Shown in pieces: positions 14,920 through 21,604 of a stretch of DNA of 25,687 nt. Within the stretch, counting starts at the first letter, position 1; each line of letters opens with the position of its first letter. This DNA comes from DATLGD01 sp035540755 (GTDB lineage: Bacteria; Actinomycetota; Actinomycetes; Mycobacteriales; SCTD01). The DNA lies in NCBI GenBank assembly GCA_035540755.1, contig DATLGD010000169.1, positions 1 through 25,687 on the forward strand, written 5' to 3'. Below the pieces are notes generated by a model that had not been told where the DNA came from, did not search any database, and saw only the letters and a list, made by a program, of their open reading frames with translations. The position numbers and the translations under genes are program-made.

Positions 14920-16506
14920 ATGACCCGTCCTGTCGTGCTCATCGCCGAGGAGCTCGCCCCCTCGGTGCTCGCCGTGCTCGGCGACGGCTTCGACATCCGG
15001 CACGTCGACGGAGCCGACCGCGCCGCGCTGCTGCCCGCGCTCGCCGACGCCGACGCCGTCCTCATCCGCAGTGCGACGCAGGTCGACGACGAGGCGCTGG
15101 CCGCCGCGCCGAGGCTGAAGGTCGTCGCCCGCGCCGGCATCGGGCTCGACAACGTCGACGTCCGGGCCGCCACCGCCCGCGGGGTCATGGTCGTCAACGC
15201 GCCTCAGAGCAACATCGTCAGCGCCGCCGAGCAGGCGGTCGCGCTGCTGCTCGCCTGCGCGCGCAACCTCGCGCCGGCCAACGCCGCCCTCAAGGCCGGC
15301 AAGTGGCAGCGCAGCAAGTGGACCGGCGTCGAGGTCGCCGACAAGACCGTCGGCATCGTCGGGCTGGGCCGCATCGGGGTGCTGTTCGCCCAGCGGATGT
15401 CCGCGTTCGGCACGACCCTGATCGCGTACGACCCCTACGTCGCGCCGGCCCGCGCCGCGCAGATCGGCGTCCGCCTCGTCTCGCTCGAGGAGCTCCTGCA
15501 GCACAGCGACTTCATCTCCATCCACCTGCCGAAGACGCCCGAGACGACCGGCCTCATCGGGGAGAAGGAGCTGCGGCTGGTCAAGCCGTCCGTGCGCTTC
15601 GTCAACGCCGCGCGCGGCGGGCTCGTCGACGAGCAGGCGCTGGCCGACGCCATCGCCGACGGACGCGTCGCCGGAGCCGGCATCGACGTCTTCGCGTCCG
15701 AGCCGACCACCGAGTCTCCGCTGTTCGCGTTCGACTCCGTGGTCGTCGCGCCGCACCTGGGGGCCTCCACTGTCGAGGCGCAGGACAAGGCCGGCATCGC
15801 GGTGGCCCGGTCGGTCAAGCTGGCGCTCGAGGGCGACTTCGTCCCGGACGCGGTGAACGTGCAGGGCGGCGCCGTGGCCGAGGAGCTCCGCCCCGGCCTG
15901 CCGCTGGTCGAGAAGCTCGGCCGGGTGTTCACCGCTCTTGCCGGCGGTATGCCCTCCACGCTCGAGGTGCAGGTGCGGGGCGAGATCGCCGACCTCGACG
16001 TCTCGGTGCTGCAGCTCGCGGCGCTCAAGGGCGTGTTCTCCGACGTCGTCGAGGAGCAGGTGACGTTCGTCAACGCGCCGGCGCTGGCCGAGGAGCGCGG
16101 GCTCGAGATCTCGCTGACCACCGATCGCGAGAGCCCGGAGTACCGCAACCTCATCACTCTGCGCGGCGTGCTGCCGACCGGCGACCCCGTGTCGGTGTCC
16201 GGCACCCTGGTGGGCACCCGGCAGGTCGAGAAGCTGGTCGAGATCGAGGGCTTCGACGTCGAGCTGCCCGCCACCGGCCACCTGGTCTTCTTCCGCTACG
16301 AGGACCGGCCCGGCGTCGTCGGCCAGGTCGGCGTCCAGCTCGGCCAGGCCGGCATCAACATCGCCGGCGCGCAGGTCGCGCGCGACAAGCAGGGCGGGCA
16401 GGCGCTCATGGCGCTCATCGTCGACGACGCCGTGCCGGCCGACGTGCTCGACGCCATCTGCCTGGCCATCGGCGCCGGCTCGGCCCGCACCGTCGCCCTC
16501 GGCTGA
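14920..16506 (+). CDS. serA: D-3-phosphoglycerate dehydrogenase (long form)
   Basis: SerA oxidises 3-phosphoglycerate to phosphohydroxypyruvate, the first step of serine synthesis. The 528-residue, three-domain form matches the type I enzyme known from Mycobacterium. The NAD-binding motif is GLGRIG (148-153), with catalytic Arg232 (NAARGG), Glu261 (ASEP) and His279 (APHLGAST). An intervening ASB domain covers about 310-450 and a C-terminal ACT domain (FRYEDRPGVVGQVG) about 453-528; the latter two mediate serine feedback in the family. ATG at 14920 follows GGAG (14911-14914). Its stop overlaps the next start as TGATG, so the downstream hydrolase is coupled to it. Confidence 0.96.
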   Translation: MTRPVVLIAEELAPSVLAVLGDGFDIRHVDGADRAALLPALADADAVLIRSATQVDDEALAAAPRLKVVARAGIGLDNVDVRAATARGVMVVNAPQSNIVSAAEQAVALLLACARNLAPANAALKAGKWQRSKWTGVEVADKTVGIVGLGRIGVLFAQRMSAFGTTLIAYDPYVAPARAAQIGVRLVSLEELLQHSDFISIHLPKTPETTGLIGEKELRLVKPSVRFVNAARGGLVDEQALADAIADGRVAGAGIDVFASEPTTESPLFAFDSVVVAPHLGASTVEAQDKAGIAVARSVKLALEGDFVPDAVNVQGGAVAEELRPGLPLVEKLGRVFTALAGGMPSTLEVQVRGEIADLDVSVLQLAALKGVFSDVVEEQVTFVNAPALAEERGLEISLTTDRESPEYRNLITLRGVLPTGDPVSVSGTLVGTRQVEKLVEIEGFDVELPATGHLVFFRYEDRPGVVGQVGVQLGQAGINIAGAQVARDKQGGQALMALIVDDAVPADVLDAICLAIGAGSARTVALG

Positions 16507-17357
16507 TGCCGTTCCTCGAGACGGCCGACGGCACGCGCCTGGCCTACACGACCGTCGGGGAGGGGCCGCCGCTGCTCTGCCTGCCCGGCGGCCCCGGCCG
16601 TGCGTCGGCCTACCTGGAGGACCTCGGCGGCCTGTCGGCCGACCGCACCCTGGTGCGGCTCGACAGCCGCGGCACCGGCATGAGCGAGGTGCCGGCCGAC
16701 CCGTCGACCCTGCGCTTCGACCGCCTCGCCGACGACGTCGAAGCGCTGCGCGGGCACCTCGGCCTCGAGCAGGCCGACGTGCTGGGCCACTCCGCCGGAT
16801 CGCTCGTGGCGCAGGTGTGGGCGGCGCGCTTCCCGTCGCGGGTGCGGTCGCTCGTCCTCGTCACGCCGGTGGCCTCCCTGCAGGGCGGCACCCGGTCCGA
16901 CACCGCCGCGATCCGCGCCGCCCGGTCCGGCGAGCCCTGGTACGCCGACGCCGCCGAGGCCGATGCCGCCCTCGCCGACGCGCCGCCCGCGCAGCGACAG
17001 GCGCTGGTGCGCGCCACGCGGCCGTTCCTCTACGGCCGCTGGGAGCAGCGCCAGCAGGAGCACGCGGCCAGCGCCGACCGGCAGAGCAACCGTCGGGCCG
17101 AGGACGCCTTCGCCCTCGGCGCCGAGCAGGTCGACGTCGCCGGCATCGTGGCCGGTCTGGCCGAGCTGACCGCGCCCGTGCTGGTCGTCGGCGGCGAGCG
17201 GGACGGCGTCACCGGCGTCGACGCCGTGCACGAGGTCGCGGCGTCGTTCCGCGCCGCGAGCACCGAGGTGGTGCCGGGGGCCGGCCACTTCCCCTGGGTG
17301 GACGAGCCGGAGGCGTTCGCCGGCGTCGTCCGCGACTTCCTCGCCGCCCGCCCCTGA
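16506..17357 (+). CDS. alpha/beta hydrolase, proline iminopeptidase-like
   Basis: The 283-residue alpha/beta hydrolase has an oxyanion GGPG motif (28-31, LPGGPGRASAYL), nucleophile Ser96 in GHSAGS, Asp233 in GGERDGV and His261 in GAGHFPW. The HGGPG-like motif and the RLDSRGTGMS segment resemble the prolyl aminopeptidase (S33) branch, but the substrate cannot be fixed. ATG at 16506 shares its A with the serA TGA (TGATG), implying translational re-initiation after serA. No serine-pathway role is known for such a protein. A long inverted repeat follows it. Confidence 0.88.
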   Translation: MPFLETADGTRLAYTTVGEGPPLLCLPGGPGRASAYLEDLGGLSADRTLVRLDSRGTGMSEVPADPSTLRFDRLADDVEALRGHLGLEQADVLGHSAGSLVAQVWAARFPSRVRSLVLVTPVASLQGGTRSDTAAIRAARSGEPWYADAAEADAALADAPPAQRQALVRATRPFLYGRWEQRQQEHAASADRQSNRRAEDAFALGAEQVDVAGIVAGLAELTAPVLVVGGERDGVTGVDAVHEVAASFRAASTEVVPGAGHFPWVDEPEAFAGVVRDFLAARP

Positions 17358-17371
17358 CCGCCCCCTCACCC

Positions 17372-17434
17372 CGACTTCCCCTGCGTCCGATCACGTCCTA
17401 GCGGCCGCAGCGTGTCCGGACGCAGGGGAAGTCG
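17372..17434. repeat. 18-bp perfect inverted repeat, likely bidirectional terminator or dispersed palindrome
   Basis: CGACTTCCCCTGCGTCCG (17372-17389) and its exact complement (17417-17434) flank 27 bases. Inside them CACG (17392-17395) also pairs with CGTG (17411-17414) around an inner palindromic GCGGCCGC. The element fills most of the gap between the hydrolase stop and the leuA promoter. It can end serA-operon transcription, though the loop is large and no T-run follows. It may instead be a copy of a genomic palindromic repeat. Confidence 0.7.
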
Positions 17435-17444
17435 CGGGGAGAGC

Positions 17445-17474
17445 GCGACGCGCGAGGTCGTCGGCGTGTACTTT
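17445..17474 (+). promoter_or_regulatory. leuA promoter
   Basis: TACTTT (17469-17474) is a good -10 box, with GCGACG (17445-17450) 18 bp upstream as a weak -35. It lies exactly 7 nt before the leader peptide GTG at 17482, so transcription probably starts at that codon. It begins 10 bp after the upstream inverted repeat. Confidence 0.55.
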
Positions 17475-17481
17475 CGTACGC

Positions 17482-17532
17482 GTGACGCGCGCGAGCCTGC
17501 TGCTTCGCCGCCGCGACGGGGCCCTCTCCTAG
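17482..17532 (+). CDS. leuA leader peptide (MTRASLLLRRRDGALS)
   Basis: GTG starts a 16-codon frame with three consecutive leucine codons (CTG CTG CTT, 17497-17505), then three Arg codons, ending at TAG. It starts at the predicted transcription start, has no Shine-Dalgarno, and ends 65 bp before the leuA ATG. A Leu run immediately followed by a stem arm fits control by ribosome stalling at low Leu-tRNA. Leu-rich leaders upstream of leuA have been predicted in Actinobacteria by comparative studies. Translation here is inferred. Confidence 0.7.
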   Translation: MTRASLLLRRRDGALS

Positions 17533-17552
17533 GCCGGCTCCCCGTCGCGGGG
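17511..17552 (+). promoter_or_regulatory. leuA leader RNA with two mutually exclusive hairpins
   Basis: Hairpin A: CCGCGACGGGG (17511-17521, within the leader codons just after the Leu run) pairs perfectly with CCCCGTCGCGG (17540-17550), 11 bp. Hairpin B: CCCCG (17540-17544) pairs with CGGGG (17548-17552) around TCG. B uses the right arm of A, so a ribosome stalled on the Leu codons would open A and allow B. No T-run follows, so the output is probably translational or Rho-dependent rather than intrinsic termination. Confidence 0.6.
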
Positions 17553-17597
17553 AACGGTGCTGGCCGCCCTCCGTCCGATCTCCGGGAGCCACCCGTC

Positions 17598-19304
17598 ATG
17601 CGAGAGCCCGTCCCCGCCCCGCGCGCGATGCCGTTCGAGCGCTACGCGCCGTTCGTTCCGGTCGAGCTGCCTGACCGCACCTGGCCGACTCGCACGACCG
17701 ACGTCGCGCCGCAGTGGTGCAGCGTCGATCTGCGAGACGGCAACCAGGCGCTCATCGACCCGATGGACGCCGACCGCAAGATGCGGATGTTCCAGCTCCT
17801 GGTGGACATGGGCTACCGCGAGATCGAGGTCGGGTTCCCGGCCGCCAGCGCCACCGACTTCGACTTCATCCGCGCGCTGGTCGAGCGCGACCTCGTACCC
17901 GCCAACGTCACCATCCAGGTGCTGACCCAGGCCCGCGAGGAGCTCATCGAGCGCACTGTCCAGTCGCTCGTCGGCTTCCGCGGCACCGCGCTCATCCACC
18001 TGTACAACTCGACGTCGACGCTGCAGCGCCGCGTGGTCTTCGGGCTCGACAAGGACGGCATCAAGGACATCGCGGTCCGCGGCGCGCGCTGGTGCCAGAA
18101 GTACGCGGCCGAGCTGCTGCCCGACACCGACGTGCGCTGGCAGTACAGCCCCGAGTCGTTCACCGGCACCGAGATCGACTACGCGCTCGAGGTCTGCGAG
18201 GCGGTCATGGACGTCTGGCAGCCGACGCCGGAGCGGCCGGTCGTGCTGAACCTGCCGGCCACCGTGGAGATGTCGGTGCCCAGCACCTACGCCGACCAGG
18301 TCGAGTGGTTCGCCCGCGGGCTGGGTGCGCGGCGCAGCAGCGTCGTGCTCTCGCTGCACCCGCACAACGACCGCGGCACGGCGGTCGCCGCGGCCGAGCT
18401 CGGCGTCATGGCCGGTGCCGACCGTGTCGAGGGGTGCCTGTTCGGCAACGGCGAGCGCACCGGGAACGTGTGCCTGGTGACGCTGGCCCTGAACCTGTTC
18501 AGCCAGGGTGTCGACCCGCGGATCGACCTGTCCGACATCGACGAGGTGCGGCGCACCGTCGAGCACTGCAACCAGCTGCCCGTGCACCCGCGCCACCCGT
18601 ACGCCGGCGACCTCGTCTACACGGCGTTCTCCGGCTCGCACCAGGACGCCATCAAGAAGGGGTTCGAGGCGCTCGAGAAGGACGCCGCCGCTGCTGGCGT
18701 GCCGGTCGAGGAGTTCTCCTGGGGCGTGCCGTACCTGCCGATCGACCCGCACGACGTCGGTCGCAGCTACGAGGCGGTCATCCGGGTCAACTCGCAGTCC
18801 GGCAAGGGCGGCGTGGCCTACGTGCTCAAGAACGAGCACCACCTCGACCTGCCGCGCCGCATGCAGATCGAGTTCTCCCGGGTCGTGCAGGCGGTCGCCG
18901 ACGACGCCGGCGGCGAGATCGCGCCGACGCTGATCTGGCGGCTGTTCCAGGACACCTACCTGCAGCACGATCGTCCGCTGCGACTGCTCTCGGTCTCCTC
19001 GGGAAGCAGCGACCTCGACCGGGTCGAGGCGCACGTGGTCTGGGAGGGCGTCGAGCGGACCGTCCGCGGCGAGGGCAACGGGCCGATCGCGGCGTTCGTC
19101 CACGCGCTGTCGGAGCTCGACCTCGACGTGCGCGTGCTCGACTACGCCGAGCACGCCACCGGTGCGGGGGAGAACGCGCAGGCGGCCTCCTACCTCGAGG
19201 TGGCCGTCGACGGCCGCGTGCTCTGGGGCTGCGGCCTGCACCCGAGCATCGTGACGTCGTCGCTGCACGGGATCGTCAGCGCCGTCAACCGCACCTCCCA
19301 CTGA
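17598..19304 (+). CDS. leuA: 2-isopropylmalate synthase
   Basis: LeuA condenses acetyl-CoA with 2-ketoisovalerate, the committed step to leucine. The 568-residue protein is of the long actinobacterial type. The catalytic TIM barrel carries DLRDGNQALIDPM near residue 44 and metal ligands His254/His256 in HPHNDRG. FGNGERTGNV follows, and a C-terminal LeuA_dimer domain (about 430-568) responds to leucine in the family. ATG at 17598 follows GGGAG (17584-17588). A later in-frame ATG (MPFERY) is less likely. It is not merged with the serA operon and has its own leader. The similarly folded CimA lies 2.3 kb downstream. Confidence 0.96.
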   Translation: MREPVPAPRAMPFERYAPFVPVELPDRTWPTRTTDVAPQWCSVDLRDGNQALIDPMDADRKMRMFQLLVDMGYREIEVGFPAASATDFDFIRALVERDLVPANVTIQVLTQAREELIERTVQSLVGFRGTALIHLYNSTSTLQRRVVFGLDKDGIKDIAVRGARWCQKYAAELLPDTDVRWQYSPESFTGTEIDYALEVCEAVMDVWQPTPERPVVLNLPATVEMSVPSTYADQVEWFARGLGARRSSVVLSLHPHNDRGTAVAAAELGVMAGADRVEGCLFGNGERTGNVCLVTLALNLFSQGVDPRIDLSDIDEVRRTVEHCNQLPVHPRHPYAGDLVYTAFSGSHQDAIKKGFEALEKDAAAAGVPVEEFSWGVPYLPIDPHDVGRSYEAVIRVNSQSGKGGVAYVLKNEHHLDLPRRMQIEFSRVVQAVADDAGGEIAPTLIWRLFQDTYLQHDRPLRLLSVSSGSSDLDRVEAHVVWEGVERTVRGEGNGPIAAFVHALSELDLDVRVLDYAEHATGAGENAQAASYLEVAVDGRVLWGCGLHPSIVTSSLHGIVSAVNRTSH

Positions 19305-19316
19305 CACCCCCGCTCC

Positions 19317-19350
19317 GGAAATCAACAGCACCCTGGTGCTGTTGATTTCC
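19317..19350. terminator. 16-bp perfect palindrome between leuA and leuB
   Basis: GGAAATCAACAGCACC (19317-19332), two bases, then its exact complement (19335-19350). The arms are far more A/T-rich than the surroundings. It lies 12 bp after the leuA stop and 7 bp before the leuB operator, with no T-run. Symmetry suggests a bidirectional terminator, but the unusual composition and perfection also suit an intergenic repeat copy or a protein site. Confidence 0.65.
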
Positions 19351-19357
19351 TGGCGGG

Positions 19358-19384
19358 GTCTCAGCATGTGGGACGGGTGTCTCA
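19358..19384. promoter_or_regulatory. three-half-site operator overlapping the leuB promoter
   Basis: GTCTCA (19358-19363), 5 bp, TGGGAC (19369-19374), 4 bp, GTCTCA (19379-19384). The spacing is identical to the block upstream of ilvB (11221-11247). Here it spans -47 to -21 from the predicted start, over the -35 region, a position suited to repression. The recognising protein is not in the window. Confidence 0.65.
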
Positions 19385-19391
19385 GGAACGC

Positions 19392-19397
19392 TAGGGT
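19392..19397 (+). promoter_or_regulatory. leuB -10 box (TAGGGT)
   Basis: TAGGGT ends exactly 7 nt before the leuB ATG, and no Shine-Dalgarno is present, so leuB is probably transcribed as a leaderless message. The -35 region (TGGGAC, 17 bp upstream) is poor and coincides with the second operator half-site. Confidence 0.6.
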
Positions 19398-19404
19398 CGT
19401 CGGT

Positions 19405-20421
19405 ATGAGCACCCGACTCGCGGTCATCCCGGGCGACGGCATCGGCGTCGAGGTCGTCGCCGTCGGGCTGCGGGTGCTCGACGCGGTTCTGCCCGGGGTG
19501 GCGACCACCGAGTACGACCTCGGCGCCGCGGCCTACCGCCGCACGGGGGAGGCGCTGCCCGACAGCGTCCTCGAGGAGCTGCGCGGCCACGACGCGATCC
19601 TGCTCGGCGCCGTCGGGGACCCGAGCGTTCCACCGGGGGTGCTCGAGCGTGGCCTGCTGCTGCGCCTGCGCTTCGCCCTCGACCACCACGTCAACCTGCG
19701 TCCGGTCCGGCTGTTCCCCGGCGTCACGTCCCCGGTGGGCGACAAGGACATCGACATGGTGGTCGTGCGGGAGGGCACCGAGGGCCCCTACGTCGGCAAC
19801 GGCGGCCGGATGCGCGTGGGCACGCCGCACGAGGTGGCCACCGAGGTCAGCCTCAACACCGCCTACGGCGTGGAGCGGGTCGTGCGGCACGCCTTCGAGC
19901 GGGCCCGGAGCCGGCGCCGGCACCTCACGCTCGTGCACAAGACCAACGTCCTCGTGCACGCCGGCGGGCTGTGGAAGCGGGTCACCGACGAGGTGGCCGC
20001 GGATTTCCCGGACGTCACCGTCGACTACCAGCACGTCGACGCCGCCTCGATGTTCTTCGTCACGCAGCCGGAGCGGTTCGACGTCGTCGTCACCGACAAC
20101 CTGTTCGGCGACATCCTCACCGACATCGGCGCGGCGATCGGCGGCGGCATCGGCCTGGCCGCCAGCGGCAACATCGACGCGACGGGCACCAACCCGTCCA
20201 TGTTCGAGCCGGTGCACGGCAGCGCCCCGGACATCGCCGGTCAGAGCAAGGCCGACCCGACGGCCACCGTGCTGTCGGTCGCGCTGCTGCTCGACCACCT
20301 GGGACGGGCCGACGCGGCCCGCCGGGTCGTACAGGCCGTCGCGGCCGACCTGGCCTCCCGCGGCACCTCCGCACGGTCGACCGACGAGGTCGGCGAGGCC
20401 CTGCTGGCCCGCCTGGGCTGA
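19405..20421 (+). CDS. leuB: 3-isopropylmalate dehydrogenase
   Basis: LeuB oxidatively decarboxylates 3-isopropylmalate to the leucine keto acid with NAD. The 338-residue protein shows the beta-decarboxylating dehydrogenase pattern: AVIPGDGIGVEV at the N-terminus, the arginine-rich substrate stretch RLRFALDHHVNLRPVRL, the catalytic lysine in VHKTNVLVH, and the Mg/NAD region NLFGDILTDIGAA followed by FEPVHGSAPDIAG. ATG at 19405 begins exactly at the first strand (STRLAVIPGDG). Upstream in-frame starts would read through the promoter. ilvE follows after 68 bp. Confidence 0.96.
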   Translation: MSTRLAVIPGDGIGVEVVAVGLRVLDAVLPGVATTEYDLGAAAYRRTGEALPDSVLEELRGHDAILLGAVGDPSVPPGVLERGLLLRLRFALDHHVNLRPVRLFPGVTSPVGDKDIDMVVVREGTEGPYVGNGGRMRVGTPHEVATEVSLNTAYGVERVVRHAFERARSRRRHLTLVHKTNVLVHAGGLWKRVTDEVAADFPDVTVDYQHVDAASMFFVTQPERFDVVVTDNLFGDILTDIGAAIGGGIGLAASGNIDATGTNPSMFEPVHGSAPDIAGQSKADPTATVLSVALLLDHLGRADAARRVVQAVAADLASRGTSARSTDEVGEALLARLG

Positions 20422-20432
20422 CCTGCCGGCCG

Positions 20433-20461
20433 GGGACACCGCTGTCGTTCGCGGCTACCGT
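20433..20461 (+). promoter_or_regulatory. possible ilvE promoter
   Basis: GGGACA (20433-20438) and TACCGT (20456-20461) are separated by 17 bp in the leuB-ilvE gap. Unlike leuB, the downstream message has a 5' UTR with GGAGGAGGA before the ilvE GTG. It could be an internal promoter of a leuB-ilvE-cimA unit. Confidence 0.45.
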
Positions 20462-20489
20462 GCAGGCACGGATCGAGGAGGAGGACCGC

Positions 20490-21581
20490 GTGACGTCCGC
20501 AGTGCAGTTCGAGGTGCAGCCCAACCCCCAGCCGGCCGACGACGCGGAGCGGGCGCAGGTGCTGGCCGACCCCGCCTTCGGCCGCGTCTTCACCGACCAC
20601 ATGGTGAGCGTGCGGTGGGGCAAGGACATCGGCTGGCACGACGCTCGGCTCGGGCCGTACGCGCCGCTGGTGATGGACCCGGCCACTGTCGTCCTGCACT
20701 ACGCGCAGGAGGTCTTCGAGGGGCTCAAGGCCTACCGGCAGCCCGACGGAGGCGTCGCCCTGTTCCGGCCCGACCGCAACGCCGCGCGGATGGCCCGATC
20801 GTGCCGGCGGATGGCCCTGCCGGAGCCGCCCGAGGACCTGTTCGTCCAGGCCGTCGAGCTGCTCGTGCGCACCGATCAGGCCTGGGTGCCCGACGCCGAG
20901 GGCGCCTCGCTCTACCTGCGCCCGTTCGTGATCGCCGACGAGGTCGGCCTCGGCGTGCGGCCGACCGACTCCGCGCGCTTCCTCGTCATCGCCTCGCCGG
21001 CCGGCAACTACTTCTCCGGGCCGCTCCGTCCGGTGTCGCTCTGGCTGTCGCAGGAGTACTCGCGGGCAGCTCCCGGCGGGACCGGCGCGGCCAAGGCCGG
21101 CGGCAACTACGCGGCGTCGCTCGTCGCGCAGTCCGAGGCGATCGAGAACGGCTGCGACCAGGTCGTGTTCCTCGACGCGGTCGAGAGCCGGTGGGTCGAG
21201 GAGCTCGGCGGCATGAACCTGTTCTTCGTCCTGGAGGACGGCACCCTCGTCACGCCGTCGCTGACCGGCACGATCCTCGAGGGCATCACCCGTGACAGCA
21301 TCCTTACCCTCGCCCGAGACCTCGGCATGAGGGTCGAGGAGCGTCGTGTCGACGTCGACGAGTGGCGCAAGGGCGCCGCCGACGGCTCGGTCGTCGAGGT
21401 GTTCGCCGTGGGCACCGCTGCCGTCGTCACGCCGGTCGGGGCGCTGCGCTGGCCAGGGGGCGAGGCGGTCGCCGGTGACGGCACGCCGGGGCCTGTGACG
21501 CAGCAGCTGCGGTCGGCCCTGCTCGACCTGCAGTACGGCCGCGCGGATGACCCGCACGGCTGGCTGCACCGCGTCGTCTGA
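20490..21581 (+). CDS. ilvE: branched-chain amino acid aminotransferase
   Basis: IlvE transfers amino groups between glutamate and the keto acids of valine, leucine and isoleucine using PLP (fold type IV). The 363-residue protein is of the longer BCAT group found in actinobacteria. Signatures are LHYAQEVFEGLKAYR, the FRPDRNAARMARSC segment, the PLP lysine Lys202 (GAAKAGGNYAAS), and LEGITRDSILTLARDLG with the phosphate-binding EVFAVGTAAVVTPVG. GTG at 20490 follows a strong GGAGGAGGA. It lies between leuB and cimA in the same direction. Confidence 0.96.
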   Translation: MTSAVQFEVQPNPQPADDAERAQVLADPAFGRVFTDHMVSVRWGKDIGWHDARLGPYAPLVMDPATVVLHYAQEVFEGLKAYRQPDGGVALFRPDRNAARMARSCRRMALPEPPEDLFVQAVELLVRTDQAWVPDAEGASLYLRPFVIADEVGLGVRPTDSARFLVIASPAGNYFSGPLRPVSLWLSQEYSRAAPGGTGAAKAGGNYAASLVAQSEAIENGCDQVVFLDAVESRWVEELGGMNLFFVLEDGTLVTPSLTGTILEGITRDSILTLARDLGMRVEERRVDVDEWRKGAADGSVVEVFAVGTAAVVTPVGALRWPGGEAVAGDGTPGPVTQQLRSALLDLQYGRADDPHGWLHRVV

Positions 21582-21604
21582 CACCTGTCCCGGAGGACCG
21601 CACA

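Noticed and set aside
11340..15197. 1285-codon open frame on the minus strand across ilvB, ilvN, ilvC and serA
   Set aside because: It is antisense to four clearly identified genes, with repetitive His/Asp/Val/Leu/Gly-rich translation and no domain. It is an artefact of G/C bias at codon position three.
17412..17597. Extended start for leuA giving a ~630-residue protein
   Set aside because: The extension would read through the promoter, the leader peptide and the hairpins in another frame. ATG at 17598 has a Shine-Dalgarno and gives the normal family length.
19336..19404. Upstream in-frame start for leuB
   Set aside because: It would translate part of the palindrome and the operator. The ATG at 19405 starts exactly at the conserved first strand and has a -10 box 7 nt upstream.
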